From Pseudomonas costantinii (GTDB lineage: Bacteria; Pseudomonadota; Gammaproteobacteria; Pseudomonadales; Pseudomonadaceae), in the NCBI RefSeq assembly GCF_001870435.1, contig NZ_MDDR01000035.1, positions 124,001 to 188,000 on the forward strand: a stretch of DNA of 64,000 bases, in the 5' to 3' direction. How positions within the stretch are numbered: the first letter of the stretch is position 1; every line of letters starts with the position of its first letter. Below are positions 16,865 to 24,664 of the stretch, piece by piece. A program made the translations under genes and the position numbers. The notes under the pieces were generated by a model. That model did no database searches and was not told the DNA's origin. It saw nothing but the letters and a program-made list of their open reading frames with translations.

Positions 16865-18520
16865 ATGAACCTGCACCCGTTCGCCGAAACCCACGACGTC
16901 ACCAACCAGCCGCCGTCCCTGGACGGCACCAACCTGTACCGCATCGACTTGCCATTGCAAGAATGGTCGCGACGCTTTGGCGCCGGTTGGGCGCAGGCGC
17001 GTATCGATGTTTACGGCGCGCTGGCTGGCGGGCCGTTAATGGCGGCTGGGTTTCTGGCGAATCAGAACAAACCGGTGTTCAGCAGCCATGACCGTTATGG
17101 TCATCGGATTGACCTCGTGGAGTTTCATCCGGCCTACCACGAACTGATGCGCACGGCCGTCGAACACGGTTTGCCATCGCTGCCGTGGGCTCACCCGCAG
17201 CCCGGTGCCCATGTGGCCCGCGCCGCCATGACCTACCTACACAGCCAGGCTGAAGCCGGCACCGGTTGCCCGCTGACCATGACCTTTGCCAGCGTCCCAG
17301 CGCTACGCCTGCAACCGGACCTGGCGCAGACCTGGCTGCCGAAAATCCTCAGCACCGAATACGACCCGCGCAACGTTGGCATCGCCCACAAGGCCGGCGC
17401 CACCATCGGCATGGCCATGACTGAGAAACAGGGCGGCACCGACGTGCGCGCCAACACCACGCGTGCTTACCCCGTGGGCCCGGGCGGCCCTGGGCAGGCC
17501 TATGAACTGGTGGGGCACAAATGGTTCTGCTCGGCACCGATGTGCGATGCGTTCCTGACCCTGGCCCAGACCGACAAGGGCCTGACCTGTTTCCTGCTGC
17601 CCCGGCACCGCCCGGATGACACGCGCAACGAGTTCTACATTCAGCGTCTGAAAAACAAACTCGGCAACTGCTCCAATGCATCCAGCGAAGTGGAGTTTCG
17701 CGGCGCCCTGGCCTGGATGATTGGCGAAGAAGGCCGTGGCGTACCGACCATCATCGAGATGGTCGCCATGACCCGTTTTGATTGCATGGTCGGCTCCAGC
17801 GCCTTGATGCGCCAGGCGCTGACCCAGGCCAGCCATCATTGCGCCCATCGCTCGGTAGGTGGCCGCGTACTCAGCGAGCAGCCGCTGATGCAAAACGTGT
17901 TGGCCGACCTGGCCCTGGAAAGCGAAGCCTCCCTGGCCTTGAGCATGCGCATGGGCCGGGCGCTGGATCACCTCGATGATGAGCAAGAAGCCAAGTTCGC
18001 CCGGCTGGTGACGGCGGTGGGTAAGTATTGGATCTGCAAACGCGCGCCGGCAATGATCAACGAAGCCGCCGAGTGCATGGGCGGTGCTGGGTATGTCGAG
18101 GACAGTATCTTGCCGCGCCTGTACCGTGAAGCACCGGTGAACTCGACGTGGGAAGGTTCCGGCAATGTGCAGTGCCTGGACGTGTTACGCGCACTGTCGA
18201 AAGAGCCGGGTGTGCTGGAAACGTTGTTTGTCGAACTGGGCGACGGGCATGGCGACAAGCGGCTGGCGCAGCATATCGAGCAGCTCAAGTCAGCGTTTAT
18301 GGACACCCAGGATATCCAGTACCGCGCGCGTCAGTTGACCGAAGATATTGCCGTAGCGTTGCAGGCCAAGCTGTTGCTGGAGGCGGGTAATGCGTCGGTC
18401 AGTGATGGGTTTATAGCCAGCCGACTGGGTGAGTTGTCCGGCCGGGTGTACGGCACTTTGCCGCGTGGGGTGGATGTGGCGGCGATTGTCGCTCGATCTA
18501 CACCTAATCCATCTGCGTAG
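16865..18520 (+). CDS. AidB-type acyl-CoA dehydrogenase
   Basis: Flavoprotein of 551 residues, the long AidB subclass rather than the roughly 380-residue beta-oxidation dehydrogenases. Visible motifs include TMTFASVPALR, TEKQGGTDVRANTT (the FAD/substrate loop), HKWFCSAPMCDAFLTLAQ, and near the C-terminus AAECMGGAGYVEDS and NSTWEGSGNVQCLDVLRAL. E. coli AidB belongs to the alkylation response and binds DNA, though its substrate is unclear. A good ribosome site (CCAGGAGGCCCGTC) precedes the start. It follows ladS, as in P. aeruginosa. Confidence 0.92.
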   Translation: MNLHPFAETHDVTNQPPSLDGTNLYRIDLPLQEWSRRFGAGWAQARIDVYGALAGGPLMAAGFLANQNKPVFSSHDRYGHRIDLVEFHPAYHELMRTAVEHGLPSLPWAHPQPGAHVARAAMTYLHSQAEAGTGCPLTMTFASVPALRLQPDLAQTWLPKILSTEYDPRNVGIAHKAGATIGMAMTEKQGGTDVRANTTRAYPVGPGGPGQAYELVGHKWFCSAPMCDAFLTLAQTDKGLTCFLLPRHRPDDTRNEFYIQRLKNKLGNCSNASSEVEFRGALAWMIGEEGRGVPTIIEMVAMTRFDCMVGSSALMRQALTQASHHCAHRSVGGRVLSEQPLMQNVLADLALESEASLALSMRMGRALDHLDDEQEAKFARLVTAVGKYWICKRAPAMINEAAECMGGAGYVEDSILPRLYREAPVNSTWEGSGNVQCLDVLRALSKEPGVLETLFVELGDGHGDKRLAQHIEQLKSAFMDTQDIQYRARQLTEDIAVALQAKLLLEAGNASVSDGFIASRLGELSGRVYGTLPRGVDVAAIVARSTPNPSA

Positions 18521-18620
18521 ACGCTCCCACATTATTAACCGCATTCCAATCCTACTGTTTCAGTGAGCCCGGGATACAGGCAAGATAAAGGTCTGCACGT
18601 CAGAACACAGGATGCTTACC

Positions 18621-20084
18621 GTGACCGAAGCTTTTGTTGTCGTTCAAACCGCTGAAGAAGCCGTGGATCGGCTGGCGGCTCTGCATGAGCGTGCCACCGG
18701 CGCACTCAACCAAGCCCTCAAGCAATACCTCAAGGACCGCGTCGAGCCCGACGCCGAACAACGCGCGATGTTTCGCTACCCGGAACTGCGCCTGACTTAC
18801 CTGGTGCAGGGCGAAGTCCCGCAGACCACCCGGGCGTATGCCAAGGTCCAGTTGCCGGGGACCTACAGCGTTACCGTTACTCATCCCGCTGCGTTCCGTA
18901 AGTATTTGCTGGAGCAACTGGTGCCGCTGATGCACGACTTCACCGTGACGGTGGAAGTGGGCGTCAGCAAGCAGAACATTCCGTACCCGTATGTGGTGGA
19001 GCAGGGCGACGAACTGGCGGGTTCCGGCGTGACCGCTGCGACCCTGGCGCGCGTGTTCCCCAGCACTGACCTGTCGGCCGCCACCGACGGCATCGCCGAT
19101 GGCCTCTACGATTGGGAAAACACTGACCCGCTGCCTCTCGCGTTGTTCGACGCGGCTCGCGTGGACTTTTCCCTGCGCCGTCTGGTGCATTACACCGGCA
19201 GCGACTGGCGCCATGTGCAGCCGTGGATTTTGCTGACCAACTACCACCGCTATGTCGACCAGTTCATCCTGCATGGCCTGGAGCAACTGCGCAGTGACCC
19301 ACGGTTTATCCGCATGGTGCTGCCGGGCAACGTGGTGATCGATAAGAGCATGGACCACGGCGAAGCGTCGGCGATTGCCGCAGGCGTGGTCTGGCACCGC
19401 TATCAGATGCCGGCGTATCACTTGCAGGCCACCGACGGCCACGGCGTGACCTTGGTGAACATCGGTGTTGGCCCGTCCAACGCGAAGAACATCACCGACC
19501 ACCTGGCCGTGCTGCGTCCGCATTGCTGGCTGATGATCGGCCACTGCGGTGGCCTGCGCCAATCCCAGACCATCGGCGACTACGTACTGGCCCACGCCTA
19601 TATGCGCCGCGACGGGATTCTCGACCGCGTGGTGCCGCCGAACATTCCGATCCCGGCCCTGGCTGAAGTACAGATGGCCTTGCAGCAAGCGGCGGCCAAC
19701 GTCACCGGCGAAAAAGGCGAAGAACTGAAAAAACGCCTGCGCACTGGCACCGTGTTGACCTACGACGACCGCAACTGGGAACTGCGTTGGGCTCAGGAGC
19801 GACCGCTGATCAACCTGTCCCGCGCCGTGGCCGTGGACATGGAAAGTGGCACCATCGCCGCTCAAGGTTACCGGCTGCGAGTGCCATACGGCACGTTGTT
19901 GTGCGTGTCGGATAAACCGCTGCACAGCGAGATCAAATTGCCGGGTTCGGCCAACGCGTTCTATGAGCGTGCGGTCAGCCAGCATTTGAAAATCGGCATC
20001 GAGGCGGTGGACCTGTTACGCACCGAACTCAACTCGCTGCACTCGCGCAAGCTGCGCAGTTTCGACGAACCGCCGTTCCGCTAA
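18621..20084 (+). CDS. amn: AMP nucleosidase
   Basis: Hydrolyses AMP to adenine and ribose 5-phosphate in purine salvage and adenylate control. It is about 487 residues. It has an N-terminal Amn-specific region (about 1-180) and a C-terminal phosphorylase/nucleosidase domain (GVGPSNAKNITDHLAVLRP, LMIGHCGGLRQSQ, VAVDMESGTIAAQGY). A GTG at 18621 is preferred because AGGA (18609-18612) lies 8 bases upstream. An ATG at 18612 has its ribosome site fused to it. The start is therefore uncertain by three codons. Confidence 0.95.
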   Translation: MTEAFVVVQTAEEAVDRLAALHERATGALNQALKQYLKDRVEPDAEQRAMFRYPELRLTYLVQGEVPQTTRAYAKVQLPGTYSVTVTHPAAFRKYLLEQLVPLMHDFTVTVEVGVSKQNIPYPYVVEQGDELAGSGVTAATLARVFPSTDLSAATDGIADGLYDWENTDPLPLALFDAARVDFSLRRLVHYTGSDWRHVQPWILLTNYHRYVDQFILHGLEQLRSDPRFIRMVLPGNVVIDKSMDHGEASAIAAGVVWHRYQMPAYHLQATDGHGVTLVNIGVGPSNAKNITDHLAVLRPHCWLMIGHCGGLRQSQTIGDYVLAHAYMRRDGILDRVVPPNIPIPALAEVQMALQQAAANVTGEKGEELKKRLRTGTVLTYDDRNWELRWAQERPLINLSRAVAVDMESGTIAAQGYRLRVPYGTLLCVSDKPLHSEIKLPGSANAFYERAVSQHLKIGIEAVDLLRTELNSLHSRKLRSFDEPPFR

Positions 20085-20102
20085 GCGGTTGGGATGGTTA
20101 TT

Positions 20103-20141
20103 TAACGGTCAGGCCACTAGCATTGTCGGTCCTGACCGTTA
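20103..20141. promoter_or_regulatory. 11-bp inverted repeat between amn and rluE
   Basis: TAACGGTCAGG (20103-20113) and CCTGACCGTTA (20131-20141) are perfect inverted copies with a 17-base spacer, 19 bases after the amn stop and 14 before rluE. There is no strong T-tract. It could be a terminator, an rluE leader structure or a protein-binding site. Confidence 0.55.
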
Positions 20142-20155
20142 GATGTTCCTTTGCC

Positions 20156-20791
20156 ATGTCCCGTCCCACTCGTCCCGATTCCCGCCGCCCTGGCGTGAAA
20201 CCTGTGCACTGCGCTGCTCGTCGCGTCGCCAAGGCGCCACCGGCTGAGCCGAAGCTGATCCTGTTCAACAAGCCGTTCGACGTGCTGACCCAGTTCAGCG
20301 ACGAAGGCGGGCGGGCGACCCTCAAGGATTTTATCGACATCCCCGGCATCTACCCGGCTGGCCGCCTGGACCGTGACAGCGAAGGCCTGTTGTTGCTGAC
20401 CAACGATGGCCAGTTGCAGGCGCGGATCGCCGACCCCAAGCACAAGCTGGCGAAAACCTATTGGGTGCAAGTGGAAGGCGAGCCGACCGAAGAGCAGCTG
20501 CAACGCCTGCGTGACGGCGTGGAGCTTAACGACGGCATGACCTTGCCCGCCGAAGCGCGGCAGCTGGACGAGCCCGAGTTATGGCCGCGTATCCCGCCGG
20601 TACGGTTTCGCAAAAGCGTGCCGACTCATTGGCTGGAGCTGGTGATTCGTGAGGGGCGTAACCGTCAGGTGCGGCGCATGACTGCTGCGGTGGGCTTGCC
20701 GACCTTGCGCCTGGTGCGTGTGCGGATTGGCAATTGGTCGATCGACGGCCTGGATCAGGGCCAGTGGAAGGAAGTGCCGGCGCGCTTATAG
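20156..20791 (+). CDS. rluE: 23S rRNA pseudouridine synthase, RluE type
   Basis: RsuA/RluE family pseudouridine synthase of 211 residues, expected to modify U2457 of 23S rRNA. The catalytic Asp is in GRLDRDSEGLLLLTNDG. LILFNKPFDVLTQF and EGRNRQVRRMTAAVGLPTLRL are the other family signatures. The start at MSRPTRPDSRR leaves a short basic tail without an S4 domain, as in RluE. The stop overlaps the convergent DUF2788 gene by 6 bases. Confidence 0.9.
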   Translation: MSRPTRPDSRRPGVKPVHCAARRVAKAPPAEPKLILFNKPFDVLTQFSDEGGRATLKDFIDIPGIYPAGRLDRDSEGLLLLTNDGQLQARIADPKHKLAKTYWVQVEGEPTEEQLQRLRDGVELNDGMTLPAEARQLDEPELWPRIPPVRFRKSVPTHWLELVIREGRNRQVRRMTAAVGLPTLRLVRVRIGNWSIDGLDQGQWKEVPARL

Positions 20792-21004
20792 AGCGCCGGA
20801 CTCGATCAGGCCGATCACCACGCTCTTGATGATGAATGCGGCCACGCCCAGCCCTAACACAAAAAACAGGATGAACGAGCCAAAGCGTCCGGCCTTGGAC
20901 TTCTTCGCCAGGTCCCAGACGATAAAGCCCATGAAAATGATCAGGATGGTGACCAGGCCGGTCATCATCCATTCTTCAAACAGGGCGGGGTCTATGGAGT
21001 TCAT
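20786..21004 (-). CDS. DUF2788 small membrane protein
   Basis: Protein of 72 residues beginning MNSIDPALFEEWMMTGL. Two hydrophobic segments (about 14-29 and 42-64) flank a basic WDLAKKSKAGRFG loop, the layout of DUF2788. An in-frame start 37 codons upstream runs into the neighbouring REPIN and was rejected. Its 3' end overlaps rluE. The function is unknown. Confidence 0.85.
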   Translation of the reverse strand: MNSIDPALFEEWMMTGLVTILIIFMGFIVWDLAKKSKAGRFGSFILFFVLGLGVAAFIIKSVVIGLIESGAL

Positions 21005-21085
21005 TGCGTGTTTTTCCGACAGGGCAGGCGGGCAGTATAAAGCAGCGTCAACAGCGCAACATTGACCTGAGTCGGTCGCGGCCAA

Positions 21086-21187
21086 TGTGGGAGCTGGCTT
21101 GTCGGGTCGCCGCATCGCTGCGATGCAGGCAACTCGGTCTTTCAGTCACACCGCGCTGATGCTATCGCAGGCAAGCCAGCTCCCACA
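21086..21187. repeat. REPIN (two inverted REP sequences)
   Basis: TGTGGGAGCTGGCTTG (21086-21101) and CAAGCCAGCTCCCACA (21172-21187) are perfect 16-bp inverted copies around a 70-base centre. This is the REPIN format of P. fluorescens-group genomes. It lies between the DUF2788 gene promoter and the 3' end of the Lrp-type gene. Confidence 0.9.
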
Positions 21188-21204
21188 TTTGATCTCCAAT
21201 GATC

Positions 21205-21684
21205 TTAGGTGCGCAGGTGGGTCAGCGGCAACTCGGTGCTGTTCAGTACCTGGTTCAGCACAAAGCTCGACCGCACGCTGGTCACGCCTTCAATGCGGGT
21301 CAGATGACCCAACAGCAGTTTCTGATAGTGATCCATGTCCGGCACCACCACTTTCAACTGGTAGTCCGCATCCATCCCGGTGACCAAACTGCATTCCAGC
21401 ACTTGCGGCAGGGTGCGGATTGCCGCTTCGAAATTCTCGAAACGTTCGGGGGTGTGGCGGTCCATGCCGATCAGCACATACGCGGTCAGGCTCAAACCCA
21501 GCATCTTGCGGTCGAGCAACGCGACTTGGCGTGCGATGTAGCCATCGTCCTCCAGCTGCTTGACCCGGCGTGAGCAGGGCGACGGCGACAGGCCGATGCG
21601 CTCGGCCAACTCTTGGTTGGAGATCCTCGCATCGCGCTGCAATTCCGCCAAAATACTCAGGTCGTATCGGTCAAGCTTGCTCAT
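21205..21684 (-). CDS. Lrp/AsnC family transcriptional regulator
   Basis: Protein of 159 residues. The N-terminal winged helix-turn-helix has LDRYDLSILAELQRDARIS and the recognition region LAERIGLSPSPCSRRVKQLE. The C-terminal RAM ligand domain (about 68-150) has VTGMDADYQLKVVVPD. Such proteins form octameric rings and usually respond to amino acids. The regulated gene cannot be named: there is no divergently transcribed transporter next to it, only a 441-base gene-poor stretch. Confidence 0.93.
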   Translation of the reverse strand: MSKLDRYDLSILAELQRDARISNQELAERIGLSPSPCSRRVKQLEDDGYIARQVALLDRKMLGLSLTAYVLIGMDRHTPERFENFEAAIRTLPQVLECSLVTGMDADYQLKVVVPDMDHYQKLLLGHLTRIEGVTSVRSSFVLNQVLNSTELPLTHLRT

Positions 21685-22125
21685 TGGGTTGGCCTTTGTC
21701 GTAACTATTGCGGCGAATTATCTATGAAGGGTTAAAAATTGCGCAAGCACTGTTTATTGACGCAATCTTCGCAATCATCTGTCGGGCGCGGGCCTGTATG
21801 TTTATCAACAGAATCACCGCCTGGACAACAGTCCACTGCAGCTCGCCCAATCAGGCCTGCTGCGGCCGCCGCCCCAGTAGGGTTGAGCCGGCCTCCAGGC
21901 TGCACACTGTCCACAAGACGGCGTGAGGTGAGCCAACGTCATAAGCGTTGAGCCAGGACGAAATTCTCAAGGGGTGGCCGACGGGTCACCCCTTTTCTTT
22001 GCGCGCGTCTTTTACCTACGAAAATAGTGAGCGACTGATAACCTGTTTCAGAACCGGGCGAGGCTTTTCCAGTCTCATGTTATGAGGCCGGACACTCTAG
22101 GCCCTAATCCGCAGTGAGGAATAGC
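21685..22125. other. 441-base stretch without a convincing gene; candidate sRNA locus
   Basis: Short open frames on both strands here lack ribosome sites, coding bias and recognisable sequence. The clearest signal is a strong plus-strand terminator at 21969-22000 that no upstream plus-strand protein gene explains. The last 120 bases presumably hold the promoter of the DUF6515 gene. The terminator makes a small plus-strand RNA ending near 22000 plausible; no known sRNA family was recognised. Confidence 0.4.
21969..22000 (+). terminator. Rho-independent terminator
   Basis: AAGGGGTG (21969-21976) pairs with CACCCCTT (21987-21994) and is followed by TTCTTT. It faces the plus strand with no protein gene upstream for over 1 kb on that strand. 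Confidence 0.8.
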
Positions 22126-23229
22126 ATGAAGCGCATCTGGCGTATGGCAGGTGTAGGTTTGCTGATGGTCAGCGTCGGCACGCAAGTGATGGCCGACGAC
22201 CCGCGCTCTGAAGGCGGTGGTCAGCATGAAAGAGGGCAGGAAGGCGGGCGGCAAGGTAACGAGCAGCCGCGGCCGCAAAATAACCAACAGCGCCCGCAGA
22301 ACAATCAACCGCGTCAGGAAAACAATCAACCGCGTCCTGAAAATAATCAGCCGCGTCCGCAGAACCAGCATTTCGAGAATAACCAGCCGCGCCCGCAAAA
22401 CGAGCATTTTGACCGTGCGGAGCAGCGGGGGGGCGGGCAATGGCAAGGTCGTCCGCAAGGCGCCGAGCAACCTCGGCCGGCGCCGCAACCGCAGCCGGCG
22501 AATAACCTGCCGATCCAGGGCCGTCCGGATACGGTTCGCCAAACCCAGGAACCGCGCCAGGGCAACTATCAGGACATCCCGCGCCGCAATGATGGCAATC
22601 AGCATTGGCAAGCCGGGGGTGGCCCAGGCCCACGGCCAGGTGGCGGTTTCAATGGACATCCCAATGATACCCGCTGGCCTGGCCGTCCCGATGGACACGG
22701 CAACGGCTGGGGCCCAGGCCCGCAATATCGCCCAGGTTATAGCGTCGACCGCTTCACCGACCGCAATTACCGTGTGCCTTACCGTGGCCAGGACTATTTC
22801 TTCTCCGGTGGTTATTGGTATCGCCCGCAGGGCCCGCGCTATGTAGTGGTGACGCCGCCCTACGGCATTCGCGTGCAATACCTGCCGGACTACGCACGGG
22901 AAGTGTGGATAGGCAGTGCGCTGTTCTTCGTCGCGGCCGGCGCCTATTACACCTACGAAAGCAGCTCCCAGCAGTACGTAGTCGTACAACAGCCAACGGA
23001 AGCGCCTGCGCCCCAGGGTAATAGCTATGACGTTGTCGCTTATCCTGCCAACGGCCAATCACCGGCCCAAGTGCAGCAGGACGGTTACGATTGTTATCGC
23101 TGGGCTGTGCAACAAAGTGGTTTCGATCCTCGGACCGTCACCTACGCCCCTGACCCGGCAGTGGTGCAAACCTATCGCCAGGCCCAGGGCAACTGCCTGA
23201 CCAGTCGCGGGTATCAGGTGCAGTACTAG
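22126..23229 (+). CDS. Exported DUF6515 protein with Asn/Gln/Pro/Arg repeat region
   Basis: Protein of 367 residues with signal peptide MKRIWRMAGVGLLMVSVG to about residue 25 and ribosome site GAGGA. Residues about 28-115 are low complexity, built from units such as NNQPRPQ, NNQPRQE and NNQPRPE. A Gly/Pro-rich linker follows to about 215. The C-terminal DUF6515-like part (about 220-365) has YFFSGGYWYRPQGPRYVVV, a hydrophobic segment IGSALFFVAAGAYYTYES and a Cys pair (DGYDCYRWAVQ, QGNCLTSRGYQ). Its role is unknown; the layout suggests an envelope-associated protein. Confidence 0.8.
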   Translation: MKRIWRMAGVGLLMVSVGTQVMADDPRSEGGGQHERGQEGGRQGNEQPRPQNNQQRPQNNQPRQENNQPRPENNQPRPQNQHFENNQPRPQNEHFDRAEQRGGGQWQGRPQGAEQPRPAPQPQPANNLPIQGRPDTVRQTQEPRQGNYQDIPRRNDGNQHWQAGGGPGPRPGGGFNGHPNDTRWPGRPDGHGNGWGPGPQYRPGYSVDRFTDRNYRVPYRGQDYFFSGGYWYRPQGPRYVVVTPPYGIRVQYLPDYAREVWIGSALFFVAAGAYYTYESSSQQYVVVQQPTEAPAPQGNSYDVVAYPANGQSPAQVQQDGYDCYRWAVQQSGFDPRTVTYAPDPAVVQTYRQAQGNCLTSRGYQVQY

Positions 23230-24119
23230 GCCTTGTTGCCCGTGACCACTTCCCGTGGGTCGGCGTGCACCAGCACTTCGGCGCGCGGGTAGACGTTGTG
23301 AATGGCATCGGCGGCCTGGTCGCTGATGCCATGGGCCACTGACAGCGTCAACTCCCCCGGTAACTCCAGGTGCAATTGCACAAACCAGTGGCTGCCGGAT
23401 ATTCGCGTGCGCAAGTCATGCGCACCCAGCACGCCCGGTACACCCCGAGCCAGTTCCAACATGTGTTGGCTGACCTCCGGCGGCAGTTCCTCATCCATCA
23501 GCACCGCAAAGCTCTCGCGGGCGATCTGGATCGCACTCCACAGGATGTAAGCGGCAATCCCCAGGCCGAACCAGGCGTCTACCTGATGAAAACCCATGCC
23601 CGCCAATACCAGCGCCACCAGGATGCTGCCGTTAAGCATCAAGTCCGAGCGGTAATGCAGTGAGTCCGCACGCACCGCGTTGGAGCCGGTTTCGCGGATT
23701 ACCCGGTGTTGCAGCATCAGCAGCGCCACGGTCATTACCAGCGAAAACACAATCACGCCGATGCTCAGCCATGGTGCACCGACCGGTTCCGGGTGCTGCA
23801 AGCGCTGATACGCCTGAAAGGCGATCAACACCGCACTGCCGGCGATAAACAAAGCCTGGGCCATGCCCGACAGCGACTCGGCCTTGCCATGCCCGTAACG
23901 GTGATCATCATCGGCCGGACGCAGTGCGTAATGCACCGCCAGCAAATTCAGCAGTGAGGTCACGCCGTCAAGCAGCGAGTCAGTCAACCCGGCGAGCATG
24001 CTCACCGAGCCACTGAGCCACCAGGCGATGGCCTTGGTGATAATCAGCGCACAGGCCACGCCCACCGAAGCGCGGGTGGCCAGGCGCAAGAGCCTGGCGT
24101 GTTCGGGACTGCTGGTCAT
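23226..24119 (-). CDS. Cation diffusion facilitator, FieF-type
   Basis: Inner-membrane proton-coupled exporter of divalent metals (Zn/Fe/Cd class), 297 residues. Six membrane helices span about residues 15-200, and a cytoplasmic C-terminal domain follows. The tetrahedral site is visible as Asp47 and Asp51 (LTDSLLDG) with His155 and Asp159 (HYRSD), the FieF DxxxD/HxxxD pattern. HRYGHGKAES is the conserved loop. The stop overlaps that of the DUF6515 gene within a CTAG. Confidence 0.93.
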   Translation of the reverse strand: MTSSPEHARLLRLATRASVGVACALIITKAIAWWLSGSVSMLAGLTDSLLDGVTSLLNLLAVHYALRPADDDHRYGHGKAESLSGMAQALFIAGSAVLIAFQAYQRLQHPEPVGAPWLSIGVIVFSLVMTVALLMLQHRVIRETGSNAVRADSLHYRSDLMLNGSILVALVLAGMGFHQVDAWFGLGIAAYILWSAIQIARESFAVLMDEELPPEVSQHMLELARGVPGVLGAHDLRTRISGSHWFVQLHLELPGELTLSVAHGISDQAADAIHNVYPRAEVLVHADPREVVTGNKA

Positions 24120-24134
24120 AGGCGGGTCGAATCC

Positions 24135-24554
24135 TTAAGCGGCAGGTTGCAGGCCCAGGGACGCGAGTTGTTGCACGCTGCCCTTGAACTGGATCATGCG
24201 TGGGTCGTCCAGCGGCAGGCTGCGGCCGGTTTCTTTCTGGATGATGGTTTGCAACTTGGCGTTGTCGACCTTGCCGTCGGCGCCGATGGCTTCTTGCAGT
24301 TTCTCTGGCGCAACCTGGGCGGTCTTGCCCGGTTCGAAATAGATGGCGCCGGTGGCGAAGTCGACGCCGAACGCGATCAGGCCGGGGATCACGTAGAACA
24401 GCAGGCCCACAGCGTCGAGCACGGCAATCGTCGGGTCAATCTTGCCGTCGATCTGGCCACGGCGGTCCGGGTAGAAAATCGAACCGCAGGCCGTCAGTTG
24501 GCTCAGCAGGGTGACGGCGAGGACACCGCCGATGACACGGGAAGCGATACGCAT
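24135..24554 (-). CDS. Small outer-membrane-type lipoprotein
   Basis: A lipoprotein signal MRIASRVIGGVLAVTLL with lipobox LTAC starts this 139-residue protein. The mature part has SIFYPDRRGQIDGKIDP, a hydrophobic stretch AVGLLFYVIPGLIAFGVDFA, and a C-terminal region with QTIIQKETGRSLPLDD. It vaguely recalls YceK/YidQ-type lipoproteins, but no firm family is assigned. The start was set at the signal peptide; upstream codons belong to the intergenic region. It precedes the FieF-type gene by 15 bases, so co-transcription is likely. Confidence 0.75.
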   Translation of the reverse strand: MRIASRVIGGVLAVTLLSQLTACGSIFYPDRRGQIDGKIDPTIAVLDAVGLLFYVIPGLIAFGVDFATGAIYFEPGKTAQVAPEKLQEAIGADGKVDNAKLQTIIQKETGRSLPLDDPRMIQFKGSVQQLASLGLQPAA

Positions 24555-24664
24555 GAAGACTCTCCTGAATACGGTTGATACGAGACTATATAGCACTGCC
24601 CTTGAGACCAGCGTCGGCATCCATCAGTTCGCCGTTATACTCGCCGCTCTGCTTTGGAGCCAGT

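Noticed and set aside
21708..21951. Short plus-strand frames (70-72 codons) in the candidate sRNA region
   Set aside because: Cys/Arg-rich, no ribosome site, and two overlapping frames are equally open; they look non-coding.
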